In this document: positions 1 through 5,570 of the stretch, piece after piece
Numbering within the stretch: the first letter of the stretch is position 1
How the letters are laid out: the number at the start of each line of letters is the position of its first letter
Source: Chloroflexota bacterium
GTDB taxonomy: Bacteria > Chloroflexota > Ktedonobacteria > Ktedonobacterales > JACDGC01
DNA: 5,633 nt
Assembly (NCBI GenBank): GCA_021812265.1
Contig: JAKAOI010000174.1
Span: 1 to 5,633 of the forward strand
Direction: 5' to 3'
Made by a program: the position numbers and the translations under genes
Notes under the pieces: model-generated
Database searches by the model: none
Told to the model about the DNA's origin: nothing
Seen by the model: only the letters and a program-made list of their open reading frames with translations

Positions 1-1
1 A

Positions 2-535
2 GCCGCTGTGATAGGGACACTGTACCATTCCGGGATGCCAGCAGTATCCGGGACAATTTCTCCTGACGGCAAAACGGTTTTTATCTTTGACGGGGAGGAG
101 CAAGATCAGCCATTCAGCAGTGTCGTTGCAACCATGAATTTGCAAACCGGGCAGATTACCCAATATCCGCATATTGCAGCAGTATTGCAGCATAATGATA
201 CTATTGACAACGCTGTATGGAAGCCCGGTTCCCAAGAATTGGTGGTGACCACCGATAATGATCTCCAAACTTGGATAGTGCATTTAGCCACCGACACCAT
301 CACACCCTTGGTCGCCAACCAATATGCAACCGCGTGGAATGCCGAGACCAACACCATTCTTACAATTTCCGCTAATAATGGAATGGGCGATGGGGGAAGC
401 GCGATTGATCTCGCTGACCCGATTACCATCTATGCTATAGCGCTTGATCAACAAGAACATCCAACCAGTACACTCTTAACAAAAGACGCTTATTTTACTT
501 CAAGTTTGGGGTTCATTCCGCCATCACAACCCTAG
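2..535 (+). CDS. C-terminal part of a TolB/WD40-like beta-propeller protein (5' end outside window)
   Basis: The frame is open from the left edge to a TAG at 533-535, so this is the end of a longer gene. The GTG at 8 is in frame but has no clear ribosome binding site and is probably internal. About 177 codons are visible. They show the pattern of repeated four-stranded blades: an SPDGK turn followed by a hydrophobic strand (DNA 59-90), then AVWKPGSQ followed by LVVTT (about 212-250), then ATAWNAETN followed by ILTIS (about 326-370). These resemble PD40/TolB or WD40-like repeats, in which each blade begins with a small-residue turn such as SPDG or a variant of it. Such domains are usually protein-binding scaffolds, often exported or lipid-anchored; the N-terminus that would show a signal peptide is missing. 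The C-terminus ends in a short Pro/Ser tail. It converges on the ADP-ribosylglycohydrolase gene. No specific function can be assigned. Confidence 0.75.
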   Translation, partial: AAVIGTLYHSGMPAVSGTISPDGKTVFIFDGEEQDQPFSSVVATMNLQTGQITQYPHIAAVLQHNDTIDNAVWKPGSQELVVTTDNDLQTWIVHLATDTITPLVANQYATAWNAETNTILTISANNGMGDGGSAIDLADPITIYAIALDQQEHPTSTLLTKDAYFTSSLGFIPPSQP

Positions 536-572
536 CCGGTGATAACATAAGCAAGACGAACGTGTGCATAAA

Positions 573-600
573 GTGGTGGAATAAAGTTCAATTCCACCAC
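573..600. terminator. Perfect hairpin between convergent genes, probable shared terminator
   Basis: GTGGTGGAAT (573-582) is exactly complementary to ATTCCACCAC (591-600), a 10-bp stem with the 8-nt loop AAAGTTCA. It sits 37 bp after the stop of the plus-strand propeller gene and 6 bp after the stop of the minus-strand glycohydrolase gene. The flanks are only moderately T-rich (ATATATTTA to the right; TTTATG when read leftwards on the minus strand), so termination may be imperfect, but the position between two converging genes supports a bidirectional terminator. Confidence 0.65.
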
Positions 601-606
601 ATATAT

Positions 607-1419
607 TTACTCTGCCCTGCTGCGTTCGGGAATAGCCGGAAACACCTGTTCAAATTCCGTTAAGATAGTTGTAAGCTGCTCATCCAGGCAGCCAATCGCG
701 CTGCTGCGAATATGCTCCGGAACCCCATAATACGCTTCGGCAATGCCGCCGGCGATAGCAGCCAATGTGTCGCTGTCTCCGCCGATAGAGATCGCGTTGC
801 GGATGGCGTCTTCAAACGAATCTGCCTCTAAAAACGCTACAATAGCCTGCGGAACAGTATTTTGGCAGGTTGCATTAAACTGATATATGTCGCGGATACC
901 GTTTAAAGTGAAGTTTATAGAATAATAGTGTTTGCGAATATAACGCTGAATCTCGGATTTGCTGCTGCCTGTGCGCGCCAAATATACACAGATAGCGGCT
1001 GCTTCGGCGCCTTTTAAGCCTTCGGGATGATTATGCGACACTGCGGTAACAGCCGCCGCCAAACGCTTCACTTCATCCACATCACGCGCGGCGTGCCCAC
1101 AAGCGGAAACACGCATAGCCGCGCCGTTGCCAAAACTATTATATGGCTGCGGATGGCCCGTAAATATCCACTGAAAAAACATTCCCCCATAACCGCAATC
1201 GGGATAATCGCGTCCCAATTCCTGCATATTTTTTATGGCGGCTTCGCCAAGCGCATCATAATTGCCGGCGCAATCAAGAATTGCTTTCGCAATAGCCAAA
1301 CTCATCACACTATCATCGGTAAAAGTACTCTTAGCGGTAAAAAATTCAAATTGCTTTGTTTTAATGTTGTTCCTTTCAAAGCGTGACCCAACAATGTCTC
1401 CAACAATCGCTCCGATCAT
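607..1419 (-). CDS. ADP-ribosylglycohydrolase family protein (DraG/ARH-like)
   Basis: A 270-residue protein spanning the whole length usual for small bacterial members of the ADP-ribosylglycohydrolase fold. It shows the dinuclear-metal motifs of the family: an N-terminal GDIVGSRFE (residues 7-15), TDDS at 34-37, the central SFGNGAAMR segment (95-103), SHNHPEG at 128-134, and the C-terminal GGDSDT (213-218) followed by AAIAGGIAEAYYG (220-232). Asp35, Asp36, Asp215, Asp217 and Thr218 are the expected Mg2+ ligands. The family removes ADP-ribose from arginine or other acceptors, or cleaves related small molecules; which substrate applies here cannot be read from sequence. The ATG at 1417-1419 is preceded by AAAGGAA with 7-nt spacing, which supports this start. 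No signal peptide is seen, so it is probably cytoplasmic. No ADP-ribosyltransferase lies beside it in the window. Its 5' leader is unusually structured (see 1496-1661). Confidence 0.93.
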   Translation of the reverse strand: MIGAIVGDIVGSRFERNNIKTKQFEFFTAKSTFTDDSVMSLAIAKAILDCAGNYDALGEAAIKNMQELGRDYPDCGYGGMFFQWIFTGHPQPYNSFGNGAAMRVSACGHAARDVDEVKRLAAAVTAVSHNHPEGLKGAEAAAICVYLARTGSSKSEIQRYIRKHYYSINFTLNGIRDIYQFNATCQNTVPQAIVAFLEADSFEDAIRNAISIGGDSDTLAAIAGGIAEAYYGVPEHIRSSAIGCLDEQLTTILTEFEQVFPAIPERSRAE

Positions 1420-1455
1420 ATTTGTTCCTTTCCAAACAATAAATCTATCAGCTTC

Positions 1456-1470
1456 GGCAGTTTTACTGCC
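1456..1470 (-). other. Small hairpin in the leader of the ADP-ribosylglycohydrolase gene
   Basis: GGCAG (1456-1460) and CTGCC (1466-1470) form a 5-bp stem with a 5-nt loop, 37 bp upstream of the ATG at 1419. In the minus-strand transcript it lies between the terminator-like hairpin at 1496-1512 and the ribosome binding site. No T-tract follows, so it is not a terminator. It may be a minor mRNA-stabilising hairpin or chance. Confidence 0.35.
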
Positions 1471-1484
1471 TTATAGACCTGAAC

Positions 1485-1512
1485 ATAAAAAGGAATTTGG
1501 GGTGTCCCCAAA
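1485..1512 (-). terminator. Terminator-like hairpin with U-rich tail upstream of the ADP-ribosylglycohydrolase gene
   Basis: TTTGGGG (1496-1502) and CCCCAAA (1506-1512) form a perfect 7-bp stem around a 3-nt loop. On the minus strand the stem is followed by TTCCTTTTTATG (1495 down to 1484), the layout of a Rho-independent terminator. It could simply end the murF-regulator-kinase transcript, or act as an attenuator for the glycohydrolase gene that starts 66 bp downstream. Its 3' arm can pair instead with 1632-1638, which favours the second reading. The CC interruption in the T-tract makes it weaker than the terminator at 5507-5543. Confidence 0.55.
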
Positions 1513-1661
1513 CCCCATCAGGAGGCACGCTGCCGCCTGCGCCTCTGCTCTATGCGTTGCTTGCGCTCAGGTTTCTAGAACTTTCGCTTGAAAGAGCAGC
1601 GCAGGTTTCTCCTATCTGAAATCTGGGAACAACACCCCAGCGCCCTATACAAGGGACGCTG
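1496..1661 (-). ncRNA. Candidate structured leader RNA (attenuator or riboswitch-like) before the ADP-ribosylglycohydrolase gene
   Basis: Read on the minus strand this stretch folds into several helices seen directly in the sequence. P1 pairs 1657-1661 with 1638-1642 and 1652-1655 with 1643-1646, with one bulged base and a 5-nt loop. P2 pairs 1636-1640 with 1623-1627. P3 is a long-range stem in three blocks: 1609-1613 with 1520-1524, 1600-1605 with 1536-1541, and 1594-1599 with 1545-1550, 17 bp in all. The terminator hairpin at 1496-1512 follows. The segment 1632-1638 is exactly complementary to 1499-1505 in the terminator, so terminator and alternative pairing exclude each other. I do not recognise a known riboswitch class. 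The stretch has no convincing coding frame. It could instead be a palindromic repeat element. Function is inferred only from architecture. Confidence 0.35.
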
Positions 1662-1663
1662 CC
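1523..1663. repeat. Degenerate direct repeats inside the kinase-glycohydrolase intergenic region
   Basis: AGGcACGCTGCC at 1523-1534 recurs with one mismatch at 1652-1663, 129 bp away. Extending leftwards, 1506-1534 and 1635-1663 match at about 20 of 29 positions by eye. A second pair, GCnCAGGTTTCT, occurs at 1565-1576 and 1599-1610. Together with the nested inverted repeats this suggests an old repeat-derived element, though a structured RNA could give part of the pattern. Confidence 0.45.
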
Positions 1664-1666
1664 ATT

Positions 1667-1693
1667 TGTATATTCCCAATGTTCCAGGCTCAA
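1667..1693 (-). promoter_or_regulatory. Weak sigma-70-like promoter candidate just after the kinase stop codon
   Basis: On the minus strand TTGAGC (1693-1688) and TATACA (1672-1667) are separated by 15 bp; shifting the -10 to TACAAA gives 17 bp. Each hexamer matches the consensus at about four of six positions. Transcription from here would begin near 1660, exactly at the first helix of the structured leader. The match is modest and could be chance. Confidence 0.3.
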
Positions 1694-1708
1694 GCGCAAG
1701 CGCTATAT

Positions 1709-3145
1709 CTATTTAATTTTAGGCAGAAAAATGGTAAACCGAGATCCTACACCGAATTGGCTTTCAGCGTGAATGCCGCCATTTTGCGCGATAATAATTG
1801 CTTTAGCTATTGCCAGCCCCAGTCCCGTAGAGTTGTCAGTTCGTGTGCGGGCGTGCTGCGCGCGGTAAAATCTATCAAATATATGCGGCAAATCTTTGTC
1901 TGAAATGCCCACGCCGTCATCTGCAACCAAAATTGCGGCAAAATCATCTTGCTCGGACACAGAAACTGTAATTTTGCCATTTAGGCGCGAATATTTCATG
2001 GCGTTATCAATTAAGCCCATAATAACTTGAGTAAGTCTGGCTCTATCCGCAAATAACTTAACCGGCGCGGTTTCAACGGTTAAAGAAACTGAATGTTCCG
2101 TGGCCATAGGCTGCATAACTTCGGCAATATCCATTATCAGTTCATCTGCCGCAATAATTTCCAGTTCTAATTTTAATGTATAACCATCAGCTTGCGCCAG
2201 CAGCAGCAAATCTTGTATCAGCGCGCTCATTCGTATCGACTCGGCGTGTACATTGCGAATGATTTCCATACTTTCTTCGATGGTTGGGGCTCCAATAATC
2301 GATTCATCCGTCATAGCGCGAATAATGGATACCGGTGTGCGCAATTCATGCGAAGCGTCGGCAGAAAATTGTTTTTGCAGCTGAAAATTAGCGTTGATGC
2401 TATCCAGCATTTCATTAAACGTCACGGCAAGTTCATACACCTCATCTTTTGCCTTTGGCTCGGGAACCCGTTGGGAGAGATCGCCGCTTTTAATGGCGCG
2501 CGCAAGATGAATCATCCTGCGGATTGGGTGAAAAGCCCTATCGACAAAAATATATCCCAGCAGCATACCGGCGATAATACTGAGCGCAATAAGGGCAATT
2601 GTGATAAAAACATTTTGCCGGGCAGAGTTATTCATAGGCTGCGCAACCAACAATACACCATAATTTTTATGGTTGAACAGTAAAGGAATGCTGTGTAAAT
2701 CTGCCATATCAAAGGGACCAGCGGCGTTGATGCGGACCGCGCCGTCCCATTCTATGCCATTTTGCGCATAGTCTATCGCAGCGAATGAAATATTCAGATG
2801 AGAGAAATTAGCCGTTTGGTAAAGAATTTTTTGCGAAGTATCGATTACTTTAATAAACAGCGCGGGGTTGCTGTCTGCTATTTGCGCTATTCCGCCCAAA
2901 CGAAGCGCGCTGCCCGACACAGAGATCTGCGTCTGTAATTGTTGAATAGGGCGGACCATTTGCGTGTTTGTTTGCTTGTATACTGAGCGCTCGAAATTTT
3001 GCGAAATGGCGCCAAAAGTAACGCCGCTGAGCAAAAAAAACAGCAAAGTAAATACAACTGAATAAAATATCAACAACTGCCGGCGAATGCTAACCGGCGC
3101 AATAAACCGCGCCGCCGCTTGCGCTAAAGACGTCGCATATTTCAT
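1709..3145 (-). CDS. Membrane-bound sensor histidine kinase (HAMP-HisKA-HATPase)
   Basis: A 478-residue class I sensor kinase with the full domain order. A basic N-terminus leads into membrane helix 1 (about residues 24-47), an extracytoplasmic sensor region of about 130 residues (48-177) with no recognised ligand motif, and helix 2 (178-202). A HAMP linker follows (203-255), then HisKA with the H-box SADASHELRTP (261-271; phosphorylated His266) and a HATPase domain with the N-box DNAMKYS (380-386), G1 DDGVGI (409-414), F-box FDRFYR (423-428) and G2 GLGLA (441-445). All catalytic boxes are intact, so it should autophosphorylate and pass phosphate to the regulator encoded just upstream. Its ATG overlaps the regulator's TGA as ATGA (3142-3145), indicating translational coupling. 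The architecture resembles the CusS/ArlS-type kinases, but the signal cannot be named. It ends with TAG at 1709-1711 and is followed by the structured region at 1496-1661. Confidence 0.95.
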   Translation of the reverse strand: MKYATSLAQAAARFIAPVSIRRQLLIFYSVVFTLLFFLLSGVTFGAISQNFERSVYKQTNTQMVRPIQQLQTQISVSGSALRLGGIAQIADSNPALFIKVIDTSQKILYQTANFSHLNISFAAIDYAQNGIEWDGAVRINAAGPFDMADLHSIPLLFNHKNYGVLLVAQPMNNSARQNVFITIALIALSIIAGMLLGYIFVDRAFHPIRRMIHLARAIKSGDLSQRVPEPKAKDEVYELAVTFNEMLDSINANFQLQKQFSADASHELRTPVSIIRAMTDESIIGAPTIEESMEIIRNVHAESIRMSALIQDLLLLAQADGYTLKLELEIIAADELIMDIAEVMQPMATEHSVSLTVETAPVKLFADRARLTQVIMGLIDNAMKYSRLNGKITVSVSEQDDFAAILVADDGVGISDKDLPHIFDRFYRAQHARTRTDNSTGLGLAIAKAIIIAQNGGIHAESQFGVGSRFTIFLPKIK

Positions 3146-3819
3146 AGCGCAGGATCTTTCATCTGGTAGCCGACGCCGCGGACCGTATAGATAACATCCG
3201 GCTCTCCATCTTCAGTTAATTTGCGGCGCAGCGTTTTCACATACACATCCACAACATTAGAAAAAATATCGGCGTCAAAATTCCAAACATGCTCTATAAT
3301 ATGAGTGCGGCTGAGCGCTTGCCGCGGATGGCGCAAAAAATACTCTAAAAGCGCAAACTCTTTGCTGCTGAGCTGAATAAGCCGACTGCCGCGTTTCACA
3401 TCGCGCGTTGCAGTATCCATAACAATATCGCCGAATTGCAAAAGTGTAGATTTGGTCGGGCCATTGCGGCGCAATAAAGCGCGCAGCCGCGCCTCCAATT
3501 CACGGAAATCGAAAGGTTTTTCCATATAATCATCGGCGCCGCTATCCAACCCTTCAATGCGGTGTTCTATACCGCCGCGGGCAGTTAACAGCATTGCCGG
3601 TGTTGCAATATTTGCGGCGCGCATGCGGCGGCAAATTTCCAATCCATTGGTTTCCGGCAGAAGAATATCCAGCACAACCACATCATATTGAACGCTGAAA
3701 ATCATCTGCAGCGCCATATCCCCATTCGCGCATAAATCTACGGCGTAGCCTTGCGCAGCCAGCCCTTTTTGTATCAAAGGGCCAAGTTTTGGGTCATCTT
3801 CGGCAACTAAAACACGCAC
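3142..3819 (-). CDS. OmpR/PhoB-family response regulator
   Basis: A 225-residue regulator of typical family length. The receiver domain (1-118) has the acidic pair Asp8/Asp9, the phosphorylated Asp51 in VVVLDILLPETNG, the conserved Thr79 and Lys101 in MEKPFDF. The winged-helix DNA-binding domain (about 127-222) has the recognition helix around SNVVDVYVKTLRRKL (187-201) and the wing YTVRGVGYQM (211-220). When phosphorylated by the partner kinase it should bind direct-repeat operators. The start is GTG at 3817-3819, preceded by a GGGGGGA ribosome binding site 7-8 nt upstream; the ATG at 3824-3826 is out of frame. The gene begins 18 nt after the murF stop and overlaps the kinase gene by 4 nt, so the three are probably one transcript. 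No residue needed for phosphorylation is missing. Target genes are unknown. Confidence 0.96.
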   Translation of the reverse strand: MRVLVAEDDPKLGPLIQKGLAAQGYAVDLCANGDMALQMIFSVQYDVVVLDILLPETNGLEICRRMRAANIATPAMLLTARGGIEHRIEGLDSGADDYMEKPFDFRELEARLRALLRRNGPTKSTLLQFGDIVMDTATRDVKRGSRLIQLSSKEFALLEYFLRHPRQALSRTHIIEHVWNFDADIFSNVVDVYVKTLRRKLTEDGEPDVIYTVRGVGYQMKDPAL

Positions 3820-3826
3820 AGGCCAT

Positions 3827-3833
3827 TCCCCCC
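3827..3833 (-). promoter_or_regulatory. G-run ribosome binding site deciding the GTG start of the response regulator
   Basis: On the minus strand GGGGGGA (3833-3827) lies 7 nt before the GTG at 3819 and a few bases after the murF TAA (3840-3838). It is the only Shine-Dalgarno-like sequence near the start and supports GTG over other candidates. The tight position after the murF stop is compatible with re-initiation by ribosomes that have just finished murF. Confidence 0.6.
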
Positions 3834-3837
3834 AATT

Positions 3838-5286
3838 TTACTGTTCATCAATAAGCAATGCTGCAATAACCCTATCCAATCCTACGGCGTGCGACGCCTT
3901 CACCAACACCGCGTCACCTTTGCGCAAAGCTTCGCGCAGCGCTTCGGCGGCGTTTTGCGGATTTTCCTCGGTATAAACAGCGCAGCCCGCAACACTGCGC
4001 GCGCCTTCGGCAAGATACTCCCGTTCATTGCCGGTAAGCCACAAAGCGCTGCACACCTGCGCCGCAAGCTTGCCAATCTGCACATGCTCTGCTGCGCTGC
4101 GCGGCCCCAGTTCGCGCATATCACCCAGCAGCGCTAAGCGCCGGCCGCCAGCGCTCAGCGGCCATTCCGCTAAAAGATTCAGCGCAGCCCGCATACTTTC
4201 CGGCGAAGCGTTATAGGTGTCATCGATAATCTGCGATGCGTGAGCGCCCGGCAGAAAGCGTATTCGCTGCGGAACTTCGGTTTCCGCCAGCAAATCCGCG
4301 GCTTCGCGCAAAGTCATACCGTCATATACACACACGCTCAGCGCGGCAAGCGCGGTGGTTATCAAATGTTTGCCGACAAGTTTTGTTTTTACCTGCTGCC
4401 TTTGATTTTGAAATATTGCCGTAAACGTCAAGCCATCTAAGCCATTGCCTGCAATATCAACAGCGCGCGCCTCGGCGTCATCCTGTAAGCCAAACAGCGC
4501 CACATGGCATGGAGCATAGGGCAGCATGCCGCGGGTAAGGGGATCGTCGCCATTAATAAAAGCAACGCCATCCGCCGGCAACGTTTCAATCATACCTCGT
4601 TCCGTAGCAACCAGCTCATCCATACTGGGGAAATACTCCAGGTGTGTTGCGCTTACCGAGGTAACAATACCCCAGCGTTGACGCGCCAGTTGCGCCAATT
4701 GCGTCACTTCACCCGGGCGATCCATGCCCATTTCCAGCACAACCCGCTTATGGTACGGACGCAAACCAAGCAAAGTAAGCGCCACACCGCGTTGATCATT
4801 CCAATTTGCCGGAGTTTTCAGTACCGTTTCGGCGCCATAGCGATTTTGCAATACTGCGGCTATGGTTTCTTTTGTCGTTGTTTTTCCCACACCACCACCC
4901 ACACCAATGACCAGTGAGTGATATTTTTCGCGCTGCGCCATAGCCAGCTGCACAAGCGCAGCGTCGGTGTCCTTCACAATAATAGCGCCGCGGCCATCGG
5001 GGATCTCTATCGGCCATTCGTGCGCAATAACATAGCTTGCGCCGCGTTCATACGCCTGTTGAATAAAATCGTGCCCATTCCGGTTGCCGGTAAGCGCAAC
5101 AAAAACATCGCCTTGTTCTAAAATTCGGGTATCGTTGCAAATACGCGCGCCGATACTATCCGGAGAGCCGACAGTAAACCGAAGCAGATTTTCCAGCGTA
5201 TTAGCAGCTTCTCCCAAGCTCAGCCGCATACCAGCCGGCGCTTGCCATGGTGGAGCAGACGCAGGGAAATGAGTTTCATGTGCCAT
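3838..5286 (-). CDS. murF: UDP-N-acetylmuramoyl-tripeptide--D-alanyl-D-alanine ligase (MurF), with divergent active-site residues
   Basis: A 482-residue Mur ligase, slightly longer than the usual roughly 450. MurF adds D-Ala-D-Ala to the UDP-MurNAc-tripeptide in the cytoplasm, using ATP. The N-terminal domain (20-120) has the NDTR and DVFVALTGNRNGHDFI signatures. The central ATPase domain (about 125-320) holds GGGVGKTTTKE (130-140), KTPANWND (157-164), VLEMGM (183-188) and THLE (214-217). The C-terminal domain has DDTYNASPESMRAAL (355-369), LALLGDMRELG (384-394) and LVKASH (461-466). Oddities: the P-loop usually reads TGSxGKT, but here Thr and Ser are both glycine (130, 132), and Glu229 sits where the carbamylated lysine of the AKxE motif is expected. 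The frame is intact throughout. The ATG at 5286 has a distant GGAAAG (12-nt spacing); Met20 fits the usual family start but lacks a binding site. First gene of the operon with the two-component genes. A MurF paralogue is possible. Confidence 0.92.
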   Translation of the reverse strand: MAHETHFPASAPPWQAPAGMRLSLGEAANTLENLLRFTVGSPDSIGARICNDTRILEQGDVFVALTGNRNGHDFIQQAYERGASYVIAHEWPIEIPDGRGAIIVKDTDAALVQLAMAQREKYHSLVIGVGGGVGKTTTKETIAAVLQNRYGAETVLKTPANWNDQRGVALTLLGLRPYHKRVVLEMGMDRPGEVTQLAQLARQRWGIVTSVSATHLEYFPSMDELVATERGMIETLPADGVAFINGDDPLTRGMLPYAPCHVALFGLQDDAEARAVDIAGNGLDGLTFTAIFQNQRQQVKTKLVGKHLITTALAALSVCVYDGMTLREAADLLAETEVPQRIRFLPGAHASQIIDDTYNASPESMRAALNLLAEWPLSAGGRRLALLGDMRELGPRSAAEHVQIGKLAAQVCSALWLTGNEREYLAEGARSVAGCAVYTEENPQNAAEALREALRKGDAVLVKASHAVGLDRVIAALLIDEQ

Positions 5287-5343
5287 ATGCTTGTTAATCT
5301 TTCCAAGAAAATAGTATGGGATTTTACCGGTTGTTTTCTTTTA

Positions 5344-5352
5344 GTTATATCA
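5344..5352 (-). promoter_or_regulatory. Candidate extended -10 promoter for the murF-regulator-kinase operon
   Basis: On the minus strand TGATATAAC (5352-5344) matches the extended -10 pattern TGnTATAAT except for the final base. Transcription would start near 5337, giving a 5' leader of about 50 nt before the ATG at 5286. There is no good -35 hexamer at the expected distance; that place holds the tandem repeat at 5365-5380, with an A/T-rich run (5381-5404) behind it that could act as an UP element. A weak -35 suits an activator-dependent promoter. Confidence 0.4.
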
Positions 5353-5364
5353 TATTCCTATGGC

Positions 5365-5380
5365 GCAGCGGGGCAGCGGG
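5365..5380. repeat. Tandem 8-bp repeat GCAGCGGG x2 at the presumed -35 region
   Basis: GCAGCGGG at 5365-5372 is followed directly by an identical copy at 5373-5380 (CCCGCTGC twice on the minus strand). It lies about 15 to 31 bp upstream of the candidate -10 hexamer of the murF operon. OmpR-family regulators bind direct repeats, commonly with a period near 10-11 bp, so the 8-bp period is shorter than typical. An operator is possible; chance is not excluded. Confidence 0.5.
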
Positions 5381-5416
5381 AAAATTTATAAAAAAATCTT
5401 TTGCTTAGCAGCCGAA

Positions 5417-5456
5417 TATGTTCTTCACGCAACGTATCGCCGCCGGTTGGAACATA
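5417..5456. repeat. Interrupted inverted repeat upstream of the murF promoter
   Basis: TATGTTC (5417-5423) is complementary to GAACATA (5450-5456). Inside it CAAC (5430-5433) pairs with GTTG (5446-5449), so the right arm is one continuous 11-nt strand and the left arm has a 6-nt bulge. No T-tract follows on either strand, so it is not a terminator. It may be a protein-binding site or chance. Confidence 0.35.
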
Positions 5457-5506
5457 GCTTTCACTTGCCAAACAGCTGTGCGGGGCGCGAATGTAAACGC
5501 TGCTTT

Positions 5507-5543
5507 AAAAAAAAGAAGGCAGGAATATGCTTCACTGCCTTCT
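5507..5543 (-). terminator. Strong Rho-independent terminator of the gene at the right edge
   Basis: AGAAGGCAG (5514-5522) pairs perfectly with CTGCCTTCT (5535-5543). Three further pairs (5523-5525 with 5531-5533) extend the stem past one bulged base, leaving a 5-nt loop. On the minus strand the hairpin runs straight into eight T residues (5514-5507). It begins 28 nt after the TAA at 5573-5571, the expected place for ending that gene, and separates it from the murF operon. Confidence 0.93.
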
Positions 5544-5570
5544 CCCACACAGAGCGGAATACAGAGTAAA

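Noticed and set aside
1027..1591. Two overlapping plus-strand open frames across the glycohydrolase gene and its leader
   Set aside because: They lie mostly antisense to a well-supported gene, have no family motifs and no ribosome binding site; the part beyond 1420 falls in the structured noncoding region.
1496..1661. Known riboswitch such as TPP
   Set aside because: The region contains CCTGAG-like and GGCAGCG-like words, but the ordered conserved blocks of the TPP class are not there, and no other class I know fits.
2192..2683. 163-codon plus-strand open frame opposite the sensor kinase
   Set aside because: It is antisense to the HAMP and HisKA coding region, and its translation shows no recognisable domain.
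4870..4900. G-rich run on the minus strand as a G-quadruplex
   Set aside because: It encodes the Gly/Val-rich P-loop of MurF; the G-tracts are short and explained by coding.
4504..4917. 137-codon plus-strand open frame opposite murF
   Set aside because: Antisense to the MurF ATPase domain and compositionally like a shadow frame, with many His, Gln and Arg residues and no motif.
1709..5286. Glycopeptide-resistance (van) cluster, since some carry a murF paralogue with a two-component pair
   Set aside because: No vanH, vanA/B-type ligase, vanX or vanW gene is present, and the operon is bounded by a terminator on the right and the leader and glycohydrolase gene on the left.
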